This document shows positions 1-6,044 of a stretch of 6,978 bases of DNA, piece by piece. Origin of the DNA: Woeseia sp. (GTDB lineage Bacteria; Pseudomonadota; Gammaproteobacteria; Steroidobacterales; Woeseiaceae); NCBI GenBank assembly GCA_018701055.1, contig JABIUH010000147.1, positions 1-6,978 of the forward strand, given 5' to 3'. Made by a program: the position numbers and the translations under genes. The notes under the pieces were generated by a model, which was given only the letters and a program-made list of their open reading frames with translations, did no database searches and had not been told where the DNA came from. The number at the start of each line of letters is the position of its first letter. The first letter of the stretch is position 1.

Positions 1-1
1 C

Positions 2-802
2 GGTCTGTTGTTGAATGAAGCTTTGATTACAGACTCTGCCGACACGTTGCAGGTCAGCGATTTCAATTCAGATCAATCATGGTCGTTCGCAGCCTTTTTC
101 AAGATCGGTCTGGCGCATATTGCCGGCGGCATTGATCACATCGCGTTTCTCCTAGGCTTATTGCTGATTGCCGGATCAGTCGGGCGGAGTATCGTCGCAG
201 TAACCGGCTTTACGATTGGACATTCCATCAGTCTTGCTGCGGCCGTTCTTGGCTACGTACGCGCAGATGGCCAGCTTGTTGAGGCATTTATCGGGTTGAC
301 GGTCGCACTAGTCGCAATCGAATTTTTCGTACGGGGAGAACGTATCAGCAAGAGCGTCGCATTTGCCACCTTATTTTTTACCTGGGCGATAGGCGCGATC
401 GCGCTTTCCGTAGGCTCGATTAGCCTGATATCGAGTGTCGCCTACACGGGTATTGGCATCTTTGCCGCATGCTATTTGTTGCTATCTACGGCCGTAAGCC
501 GTGCCAATGATCAACGCGGCGCGACGTTCCTATTGGTGACGACCACGGTGTGTTTCGGCCTTATTCATGGCTTCGGTTTCGCAGGGTTTCTTATGGAAAC
601 CGGCCTATTAGGCACGTCCCTCTTTGTACCGTTACTGGGTTTCAATCTAGGTGTGGAGGTAGGCCAATTAGTTATCGTTGCTTTGACATTACTTGGCGCT
701 AATCTTCTGCGTCGTCATATGCATCGATTGCTGCCGCAATACGCAGCAGCGGGATTGTGTGCACTTGGCGTTTTTTGGTTCGTCGAACGTACCATTGCCT
801 AA
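2..802 (+). CDS. HupE/UreJ-family membrane protein (5'-partial)
   Basis: Integral membrane protein of the HupE/UreJ type (resembles the HupE_UreJ_2 group). HupE and UreJ proteins are linked to nickel supply for hydrogenase and urease; the substrate of this subgroup is not established. Counting from the TTG at position 8, about 30 polar residues come first, then seven or eight membrane segments (roughly 32-56, 62-84, 91-108, 117-137, 143-163, 172-198, 203-230, 243-262). Family hallmarks are visible: AHIAGGIDHIAF with H37, D43 and H44; TIGHS with H72; an acidic E105 in the third segment; LIHGFGFAGF with H187; and FNLGVEVGQ with E217. These polar residues inside the membrane suit metal binding. 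The reading frame stays open to the left edge, and relatives usually carry a longer exported N-terminal part, so I treat the gene as truncated by the window and the TTG as an internal codon. No urease or hydrogenase gene is nearby, so nickel transport is only a guess. Confidence 0.85.
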   Translation, partial: GLLLNEALITDSADTLQVSDFNSDQSWSFAAFFKIGLAHIAGGIDHIAFLLGLLLIAGSVGRSIVAVTGFTIGHSISLAAAVLGYVRADGQLVEAFIGLTVALVAIEFFVRGERISKSVAFATLFFTWAIGAIALSVGSISLISSVAYTGIGIFAACYLLLSTAVSRANDQRGATFLLVTTTVCFGLIHGFGFAGFLMETGLLGTSLFVPLLGFNLGVEVGQLVIVALTLLGANLLRRHMHRLLPQYAAAGLCALGVFWFVERTIA

Positions 803-831
803 CTGAATTGCTAAACGAATTCTGGAGAAGA

Positions 832-1155
832 CTAGCGCTCGAGGAGTTGTAGTTTGTCTTTCACTTCGCGCCAGTCGTCAGCATCGGCGGGCGCATCTTT
901 CATCTCAGTGATGACAGGCCAGTCCTGCGACAGTTCAGCATTGAGCTCGATAAATTTTTCCTGGCCTTCCGGCAACTCATCTTCTGAAAAAATTGCCTCA
1001 ACCGGGCACTCGGGCTCACACAAAGTGCAGTCAATGCATTCATCCGGATCTATGACGAGCATATTTGGCCCCTCATGAAAACAATCCACCGGGCACACCT
1101 CAACGCAATCAGTCAATTTGCACTTGATGCAGCTCTCGGTTACTACGAATGTCAT
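832..1155 (-). CDS. fdxA: Seven-iron ferredoxin FdxA (3Fe-4S/4Fe-4S)
   Basis: Small cytosolic electron carrier of the Azotobacter vinelandii ferredoxin I type, with one [3Fe-4S] and one [4Fe-4S] cluster. The 107 residues match the usual length. All nine cysteines of the family are present: C9, C12, C17, C21, C25, C40, C43, C46 and C50. By comparison with A. vinelandii FdI, C9, C17 and C50 hold the 3Fe cluster, C21, C40, C43 and C46 hold the 4Fe cluster, and C12 and C25 are free. The CVEVCPVDCF and CIDCTLCEPECP blocks are near-identical to the family, as is the C-terminal extension ending in KLQLLER. The ATG has a good Shine-Dalgarno (AAGGA, plus-strand 1164-1168) 8 bases upstream. The gene stands alone and converges with the HupE-like gene. 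Partner enzymes cannot be told from the context. Confidence 0.97.
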   Translation of the reverse strand: MTFVVTESCIKCKLTDCVEVCPVDCFHEGPNMLVIDPDECIDCTLCEPECPVEAIFSEDELPEGQEKFIELNAELSQDWPVITEMKDAPADADDWREVKDKLQLLER

Positions 1156-1220
1156 GTTGGTTGTCCTTGGGATCGATCGAATACCGGCTCAAAGTTGCCG
1201 GCACGGGTACGCGGAACGTA

Positions 1221-1249
1221 ACGCTATGCGAACTCCCCTGCCAGTTCAA
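1221..1249 (-). promoter_or_regulatory. Weak candidate promoter for fdxA
   Basis: On the minus strand a TTGAAC box (plus-strand 1244-1249) lies 17 bases before a TAGCGT box (plus-strand 1221-1226), 66 bases ahead of the fdxA start codon. Spacing is ideal for sigma-70, but the boxes match the consensus at only 4 and 3 of 6 positions. A short inverted repeat (CCGGC/GCCGG, 1184-1188 and 1197-1201) lies between this site and the start codon, so it would fall in the 5' leader. This is the best candidate seen in the 118-bp gap, not a firm call. Confidence 0.2.
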
Positions 1250-1273
1250 CCCCGCGTTAGATATTTAAGGTAA

Positions 1274-1819
1274 TTAGCCTGGTTCGGCGTCGTGGACGTA
1301 AGCGGCTAATAGGTCCAGAGCATCAAGCAGCACGCCATCAACCGGTGCGGCGATTGAATCAAGCCCACCTGGCATGTAGCCGCCGATGGCGTATTCGATT
1401 GTGACCAGCGTTCCTTTATCCGCAGTTTCAAATTCCCACGTCATATTGCCCGCCACCCCCATCAACCCGAGTGGACCAAGGCCGCCGTTAAAACGAACTA
1501 ATACGCCAGGATTTATGAAACTGATCGAAAGGTGGACTAAGCCAGCGCCCTCGCCCAAGCGTTCACAAAAACAACCTAAAACACGTGCATCCATATACAG
1601 ATTTGCCGCGTTTCCGGAGACCGTGTGATCACTGCTCCACCAGCTGCCTACCCGTGCCATCGCGGCATGGTAAACAACCCCTCGGTCGGCCTCAATCAGT
1701 ACCGTATTTTTCACTGTGAATCCGTTTGAAGCCGAATCTAATACCTCCGCGAACACAGCGCTATAGGTAAAAATGGCTATCAGGATTGAGCTACGAAGAA
1801 TGGCTTTCGCCTGCCGCAT
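1274..1819 (-). CDS. Secreted SRPBCC (START-like) family protein
   Basis: A 181-residue protein with a Sec signal peptide: basic start (MRQAKAILR), hydrophobic core at 10-22, and a likely signal peptidase I site after AVFA (residue 24). The mature part resembles the SRPBCC/polyketide-cyclase-like fold, a beta-grasp around a hydrophobic cavity that binds small ligands: a first strand FTVKNTVLIEAD, a helix VVYHAAMARVGSWW, strands ending in NMTWEFETADKGTLVTIEYAIGG, and a long C-terminal helix from about 160. The W60-W61 pair and the strand-rich middle fit this family. C83 and C85 form a C-F-C pair that could be oxidised in the periplasm. The ATG is supported by GAGGA 6 bases upstream (plus-strand 1826-1830). 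No neighbour suggests a ligand. The fold assignment is moderately sure; the function is unknown. Confidence 0.8.
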   Translation of the reverse strand: MRQAKAILRSSILIAIFTYSAVFAEVLDSASNGFTVKNTVLIEADRGVVYHAAMARVGSWWSSDHTVSGNAANLYMDARVLGCFCERLGEGAGLVHLSISFINPGVLVRFNGGLGPLGLMGVAGNMTWEFETADKGTLVTIEYAIGGYMPGGLDSIAAPVDGVLLDALDLLAAYVHDAEPG

Positions 1820-2118
1820 CAGAGTTCCTCAAGAAAAATACAGACTGTAGAAATTCAATTTCGCCCCCAATTGCTTAGGAGGCTCGCTAGAACGGTATGT
1901 CAGAATAACTGAATTGGAAGAAAAGTCTCCATCAGAAAAAGTACACCGGTAACGGCGGTACTGAAATAACATCTCTTAGCGGCTTTCACAGTGTATTCCG
2001 GTCTCTTTGCGAGTGTGGCATCCATTATTGACGTCATCGCCTGAATGAGAACTGAATCTGGATAACTATATGTTTTTAAAGGATTATTGTTATCAACCAA
2101 AATTCTGAAAACCAATGG
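1820..2118. other. Divergent intergenic region
   Basis: About 300 bases between the start of the SRPBCC gene (leftward) and the rhomboid gene (rightward), so it must hold signals for both. I find no convincing sigma-70 promoter on either strand. Visible items are a 13-base palindrome at 1850-1862, a possible hairpin with a GTAA loop at 1940-1962, and a strong AAAGGA ribosome-binding sequence at 2078-2083. Open frames on the minus strand here (for example 1900-2115, opening with TTG) lack a ribosome-binding site and resemble no family I know, so I do not call them genes. Confidence 0.6.
2078..2083 (+). promoter_or_regulatory. Ribosome-binding site that questions the rhomboid start
   Basis: AAAGGA is the best Shine-Dalgarno in front of the rhomboid gene, but it lies 35 bases before the GTG at 2119, too far to serve it. 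In the rhomboid frame, which is open back to the TAA at 2077-2079, the codon at the ideal distance (8 bases) is ATC at 2092. That would add nine residues (reading NQNSENQW after the initiator). ATC starts are very rare, so either the gene uses one, or the GTG is used with a poor site. Confidence 0.4.
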
Positions 2119-2979
2119 GTGAGCGTTTTCGAGAGCACATCGAAGCGAGACTGCTCAGATCGCAGCCTCGTCCTGCAATCAATAGGCATCCCGTACCAAA
2201 TATTCGCCACCGAAGATTCTGTGCATTTGCTGGTTTCAGCCGAATTGACTGAAAAAGCCAAATTCGAATTGTGGCAATACGAACAAGAGAATCGCCAGGT
2301 AAAAGCACCGCCTCCCCGATTGACGCCAGTAGTGCAAAACGCAATTCCTGGGGTCATTGCTTATCTTATTGTTATTACCCTCGTCGCGGTTTTGGCGGGT
2401 GAGGCTATTTTCGACCGCAACTGGTTTACTGCCGGCCGGGTCGATGGCGTCCTGATTCGTGACGGGGAATGGTGGCGCGCAATCACCGCACTTACGCTAC
2501 ATTCGGGTATCAAACATTACGCCGGCAATGCGGTGTTTGGCGCTTTTTTTGGCTACATGGCGGGTCGGGTACTGGGTTCAGGTGTCACCTGGTTTGCCGT
2601 CATCATTACAGCCTTTGGCGCCAACTTATTGAATACCTTGCTGCTGGATTCTTCGCACCGCTCAATCGGCGCATCTACTGCTGTGTTTGCTGTATTGGGA
2701 ATACTGGCCGGGTTTGTGTGGCGCAGCCAGCTCATGAAACAGGATCGCTGGGCCTATCGAATCGGTCCGATTGTCGGTGGACTTGCGCTGCTCGCCTATA
2801 CTGGCACGGGCGATGCAAACACTGACGTTGGCGCGCACGTAACGGGTTTTGCCTGTGGATTTGCTGGTGGACTCGTCCTTACGTCGCTCTACCGATATAT
2901 TCCGGCAAAGAAAGTACAACAAACCTGCGCATTGTTGGCTATCGCGCTTATCAGTGGCGCCTGGATGCTGGCGCTTTAG
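2119..2979 (+). CDS. Rhomboid family intramembrane serine protease
   Basis: Polytopic inner-membrane protease that cleaves transmembrane substrates within the bilayer using a Ser-His dyad. Residues 1-60 form a soluble N-terminal domain with the pattern LVLQSIGIPYQIF, HLLVSAEL and LWQYEQEN, reminiscent of the small DUF2007-like domain found ahead of some rhomboids. Membrane segments start near residue 77. Rhomboid signatures follow: GEWWRAITALTLHSG (117-130), the oxyanion-region H133xxxN137, the catalytic Ser186 in SIGAST, and the catalytic His240 in VGAHVTGFACG. Both active residues are present, so it should be active. The last segment (268-285) lies after His240. The GTG has no good ribosome-binding site, and the conserved-looking domain may begin up to nine residues earlier at ATC 2092. 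The next gene in the same direction starts 73 bases on. Substrates are unknown. Confidence 0.93.
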   Translation: MSVFESTSKRDCSDRSLVLQSIGIPYQIFATEDSVHLLVSAELTEKAKFELWQYEQENRQVKAPPPRLTPVVQNAIPGVIAYLIVITLVAVLAGEAIFDRNWFTAGRVDGVLIRDGEWWRAITALTLHSGIKHYAGNAVFGAFFGYMAGRVLGSGVTWFAVIITAFGANLLNTLLLDSSHRSIGASTAVFAVLGILAGFVWRSQLMKQDRWAYRIGPIVGGLALLAYTGTGDANTDVGAHVTGFACGFAGGLVLTSLYRYIPAKKVQQTCALLAIALISGAWMLAL

Positions 2980-3052
2980 AGACTGGGCCTGATAACCCTA
3001 TCGCATGTAGACTCCGGGACTCGACAGATCGGTCTGCTAGGACCCAAATGCG

Positions 3053-4177
3053 GTGAGACACTTCTTGCTATTTCTACTGGGCATTGCGCTTGTAGCAGCC
3101 GTGATCATGCGCGTTCGCTATGGCGGCGGCGAGCCGTATCCGGATCTTTCCACTCCACCGTTGTTAGAAGCGTCTGCGCTTGAAGAAGTTCTGAGTTATC
3201 CCGAACCCATTGGCAACGTTGCCGTTAGTGCAGACGACCGTGTGTTTTTTACGGTTCATCCTGAGTCTCGGCCGCAAGGCAACAAACTTCTCGAATGGGT
3301 TGAAGGCGCAGCAGTGCCTTTTCCCAACGGATCGGTCCAACCGCAACTCTTTGACACTGTTCTGGGTATTGTCATCGATCGACAAAACAGATTGTGGTCA
3401 ATTGACAATGGTAATCATGGATTTGGCAGCGTGCGCCTTATCGCTTTGGATCTCGGCGACGGAAGCATCGTGCACGACCACGAATTCAGCGCGGAGATCG
3501 CGCCATCAGGGTCTTTTTTACAGGACTTGCAGGTAACTGCAGATGGTCAAACTGTTTTCATCGCGGATGCGAGTGTCTGGCGAAAGAAACCTGCAATCAT
3601 TGTTTATGACGTCGCCTCACGGTCGGCCCGTCGTGTCTTAGACTCGCATGAATCCGTGTCGGCGCAGAATTACCTGATTCAAAATCCGATTCGCGATATG
3701 ACATTTGCTGGCGGTATCGTCAATCTCAAAACAGGTGTCGATGGAATCGCGATCGATCACAAAAACGACTGGTTGTATTTCGGCGCCGTCAGCCACAGCG
3801 ATCTTTTCAGAGTAAGTTTAGCCAATCTCGTCGATGCCGCCCTGTCCGACCGACAGTTACAAAGTGAAGTCGAACGGTTTAGCCGCAAACCACTTAGCGA
3901 CGGATTGAGCACTGATATTGATGGCAATGTTTATGTGACGGACGTCGAACATGGATCGGTATTTGTAGTTGGCCAGGATCGCAAGCTGAAAACACTGATT
4001 CGTTCAGCGAAAATTCGCTGGGCCGACGGGCTCTCGTTTGGACCGAACGGATGGCTATATTTGGCCGACAGTGCAATCCCCGAACTCGTGCTTAAGTCTA
4101 GGGAACATATACACTCCCGCGGCCCGTACTACATTTATCGATTTCAGCCGGGCCACGTTGGCACTCCCGGACACTAG
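3053..4177 (+). CDS. Membrane-anchored yellow/MRJP-family beta-propeller protein
   Basis: A 374-residue protein that begins with an uncleaved-looking signal anchor (RHFLLFLLGIALVAAVIM, 2-19) followed by a probably periplasmic domain. This domain resembles the bacterial relatives of insect yellow/major royal jelly proteins, often labelled L-dopachrome tautomerase-related, which fold as a six-bladed beta-propeller. Repeated blade-like strands are seen: NVAVSADDRVFFTV (55-68), LGIVIDRQNRLWSIDNG (104-120), LQVTADGQTVFIAD (159-171), GVDGIAIDHKNDWLYFGAV (228-246), STDIDGNVYVTDVEHG (286-301) and WADGLSFGPNGWLYLADS (323-340). Acidic residues recur at the ends of these strands, as in metal-binding propellers such as SMP-30. 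The GTG start is fixed by an in-frame TAG at 3038-3040; AGGA at 3039-3042 lies 10 bases before it. The reaction is unknown; a tautomerase or lactonase role would be guesswork. It could be read together with the rhomboid gene. Confidence 0.82.
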   Translation: MRHFLLFLLGIALVAAVIMRVRYGGGEPYPDLSTPPLLEASALEEVLSYPEPIGNVAVSADDRVFFTVHPESRPQGNKLLEWVEGAAVPFPNGSVQPQLFDTVLGIVIDRQNRLWSIDNGNHGFGSVRLIALDLGDGSIVHDHEFSAEIAPSGSFLQDLQVTADGQTVFIADASVWRKKPAIIVYDVASRSARRVLDSHESVSAQNYLIQNPIRDMTFAGGIVNLKTGVDGIAIDHKNDWLYFGAVSHSDLFRVSLANLVDAALSDRQLQSEVERFSRKPLSDGLSTDIDGNVYVTDVEHGSVFVVGQDRKLKTLIRSAKIRWADGLSFGPNGWLYLADSAIPELVLKSREHIHSRGPYYIYRFQPGHVGTPGH

Positions 4178-4207
4178 CCCAAAATTTTTATGAACACTCC
4201 GGGCTAG
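4174..4207 (+). repeat. 7-bp inverted repeat after the propeller gene
   Basis: CTAGCCC (4174-4180, covering the stop codon of the propeller gene) and GGGCTAG (4201-4207) are perfect inverted copies separated by 20 bases that include AAAATTTTT. It may be a long-loop hairpin or a protein-binding site ahead of the transporter start at 4241. There is no T run after the second arm, so it is not a standard terminator. Confidence 0.35.
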
Positions 4208-4240
4208 ACCTCCCATTCTCAAACAACCTGGAAACCGCCG

Positions 4241-5119
4241 ATGCAGGTAGCAATCCTTTACGTACTCATTGTCCTTATTTGGGGCTCCACCTGGATCGCG
4301 ATTACTTTCCAATTGGGCATCGTTGCCGAAGAAGTATCCGTTGCCTATCGCTTTCTTTTGGGCTCGATTGCTCTTTTCATTTACGCGTGGCTAACCGGAC
4401 GCCAAATCAAAATTCCGCGACATCAGTATGGCAATGTCATTATCACTGGCGCCTTGATGTTTTCCGCCAATTATCTATTCACCTATTACGCAATCAACTA
4501 CGTAACGTCGGGCCTGGTTGCGGTTTCTTTTAGTTTGCTCGTCGTCGGCAATGCGCTTTTCGAACGGTTGTTCTTTAAGACACCGCTGGAACGACGCCTC
4601 TTGGTTGCCTCAACTTTGGGAGTCGTTGGTATCTCCTGCATATTCTGGCCCGAGATAGCCTCGTTGAGCCTTCAGGACCGATCGGTTATGGGCGTTGTCC
4701 TTGCCCTTATCGCCGTGCTATTCGCTTCGCTCGGCAATATGGGCGCAATTCGCAGCAATCGACGGCAGCTCCCGGTCGTTGCGGTGAATGCGCATGGCAT
4801 GGCCTGGGGTGCGCTCGTTTCAGCCTTAGTCGCGATTGCGATGGGTCGTGAGTTCAATTTTTCATTTGAAACCGGCTATGTGCTTTCGTTGGCATACCTG
4901 GCGATTTTTGGTTCGGCCGTCGCGTTTGGCTGCTATCTCGCCTTACTGCGCATGATTGGGTCCGCGCGTGCCGCTTATTCTTCAGTCCTTTTCCCAATTG
5001 TCGCCTTATTGATATCTACCGTCGCCGAGAACTATCAATGGTCAGTCCTGGCATTTATCGGCATCCTGTTTATCATCGCCGGTAACTGGCTCGCGTTATC
5101 CCAAATTAAGAGGAATTGA
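4241..5119 (+). CDS. EamA-type drug/metabolite transporter
   Basis: Inner-membrane carrier of the drug/metabolite transporter superfamily, made of two EamA halves of about five membrane helices each. The first half opens with the hallmark LYVLIVLIWGSTWIA (6-20) and FRFLL-like VAYRFLLGS (34-42), and ends around IFWPE (134-138). The second half starts near 148 (VMGVVLALIAVLFASLGNM) and ends with the helix 268-287, including the family-typical AYSSVLFPIVALL (245-257). At 292 residues it has the usual length. Such proteins export or import amino acids, purines or other small metabolites; the substrate cannot be read from the sequence. The ATG is chosen because hydrophobic sequence begins at once and no better start lies downstream; the ribosome-binding site (CTGGA) is weak. 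The stop lies 3 bases ahead of the mechanosensitive channel gene, which suggests one transcript. Confidence 0.93.
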   Translation: MQVAILYVLIVLIWGSTWIAITFQLGIVAEEVSVAYRFLLGSIALFIYAWLTGRQIKIPRHQYGNVIITGALMFSANYLFTYYAINYVTSGLVAVSFSLLVVGNALFERLFFKTPLERRLLVASTLGVVGISCIFWPEIASLSLQDRSVMGVVLALIAVLFASLGNMGAIRSNRRQLPVVAVNAHGMAWGALVSALVAIAMGREFNFSFETGYVLSLAYLAIFGSAVAFGCYLALLRMIGSARAAYSSVLFPIVALLISTVAENYQWSVLAFIGILFIIAGNWLALSQIKRN

Positions 5120-5122
5120 TAC

Positions 5123-5971
5123 ATGAATGATTCGACTATGACAGCGCTGGATCGGATCGATTGGATCAGCATTCTCGCATCGACCAAAACAGTCGCCATC
5201 AGTTTTGGCGGCAAACTTCTTGTCGCACTGATCATTTTCTATGTCGGGCGCATTGTCGCGAAAATGCTGGTTAAAGGCATTCATAAAGTCATGCGGGCAC
5301 AAGAAGTCGATCAAATTCTCGAGACGTTTGTCTGCAACCTGGCCTACTGGATGGTGATGGTTTTCGTCATTATCGCCGCCATTAGTCAAATTGGAGTACA
5401 AACGACATCGTTCATCGCTGTGATGGGCGCCGCTGGTCTTGCTGTCGGCCTCGCGCTGCAGGGTTCCCTGTCCAATTTTGCTGCCGGCGTTCTGATCGTA
5501 GTTTTCCGCCCATACCGCGTGGGAGATTTCGTCGAAGTAGCCGGGATTTCTGGTTCTGTGGTGCAAGTGCAAATCCTGTCGACCATATTGAATACGGGGG
5601 ATAACAAACAGATTGTCGTTCCCAACGCGCAAATCATGAATAGCATCATCACCAATTATTCGGCCAACAATACGCGCCGGGTCGATATGATAATTAGCGT
5701 CAGCTATGACGATAACTTAGACAAGGTTCGTAACACTTTGCGCGAACTGGTCAATGCAGACAGTCGGATCATGCAAGATCCTGAATGTTTGATAGCCGTT
5801 GCTGAATTGGCGGACTCCAGCGTAAACTTTTTCGTTCGACCGTGGGTCGCGTCATCTGACTATTGGGCCGTTAAGCTCGATTTAACAGAGTCAATTAAGA
5901 AGCGCTTTGATCAGGACGGAATTTCATTCCCATTTCCGCAACAGGATGTACATCTATACAAACAAGAATAG
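5123..5971 (+). CDS. mscS: Small-conductance mechanosensitive channel MscS
   Basis: Heptameric inner-membrane channel that opens under membrane tension to release solutes during osmotic downshock. The 282 residues nearly equal E. coli MscS (286). TM1 is about 26-48, TM2 about 70-90, and the pore helix TM3 about 96-127. The TM3 sequence GAAGLAVGLALQGS (102-115) is the family signature: L106 and L110 correspond to the E. coli vapour-lock residues L105 and L109, and G114 to the hinge G113. The beta domain follows (VFRPYRVGDFVEV, 127-139), then IVVPNAQI (164-171) and a C-terminal alpha/beta part ending GISFPFPQQDV (266-276). The ATG is preceded by a strong AAGAGGA (5108-5114) at 8 bases, which lies inside the end of the transporter gene. 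This overlap of signals supports coupled translation with that gene. A strong terminator follows 40 bases after the stop. Confidence 0.96.
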   Translation: MNDSTMTALDRIDWISILASTKTVAISFGGKLLVALIIFYVGRIVAKMLVKGIHKVMRAQEVDQILETFVCNLAYWMVMVFVIIAAISQIGVQTTSFIAVMGAAGLAVGLALQGSLSNFAAGVLIVVFRPYRVGDFVEVAGISGSVVQVQILSTILNTGDNKQIVVPNAQIMNSIITNYSANNTRRVDMIISVSYDDNLDKVRNTLRELVNADSRIMQDPECLIAVAELADSSVNFFVRPWVASSDYWAVKLDLTESIKKRFDQDGISFPFPQQDVHLYKQE

Positions 5972-6011
5972 ATTACTTCGTTGGGTCGGCAATGACGACT
6001 ACGTTATTTTC

Positions 6012-6039
6012 AAAAAGCTGCGCATTGCGCGGCTTTTTT
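6012..6039. terminator. Bidirectional rho-independent terminator
   Basis: A 12-pair stem, AAAAAGCTGCGC (6012-6023) with GCGCGGCTTTTT (6027-6038), encloses a 3-base ATT loop. It has one T-G wobble pair and is flanked by an A run on one side and six Ts on the other, so it ends transcripts in both directions. It sits between the convergent MscS and cation-efflux genes, 40 and 5 bases from their stops. Confidence 0.93.
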
Positions 6040-6044
6040 GTCGG

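Noticed and set aside
2029..2036. TGACGTCA, identical to the eukaryotic CRE/ATF site
   Set aside because: An 8-base palindrome is expected by chance at this scale, and the site has no meaning in bacteria.
2061..2094. GATAAC and GTTATC inverted copies flanking the AAAGGA site
   Set aside because: Arms are only 6 bases, the spacer is 22 bases, and the pairing does not extend either way, so chance is the simplest reading.
1900..2115. 71-residue minus-strand open frame with a hydrophobic C-terminal stretch, a possible small membrane protein
   Set aside because: It starts with TTG, has no ribosome-binding site, the alternative inner ATG near 2037 has only a weak one, and the sequence resembles no family I know. 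It also overlaps the rhomboid leader.
2087..2122. TTG-started 11-codon frame ending in TGA that overlaps the rhomboid GTG, a possible leader peptide
   Set aside because: The TTG is only 3 bases from the AAAGGA site, too close for good initiation, and GTGA overlaps are common by chance.
4148..4170. CCGGG/CCCGG stem near the end of the propeller gene as a terminator
   Set aside because: The stem is 5 pairs with a 13-base interior, lies inside the coding region and lacks a T run directly after it.
5096..5632. 178-residue open frame on the minus strand opposite the mscS gene
   Set aside because: It lies wholly against a well-supported gene, is rich in polar low-complexity residues and has no recognisable domain; it is an antisense shadow.
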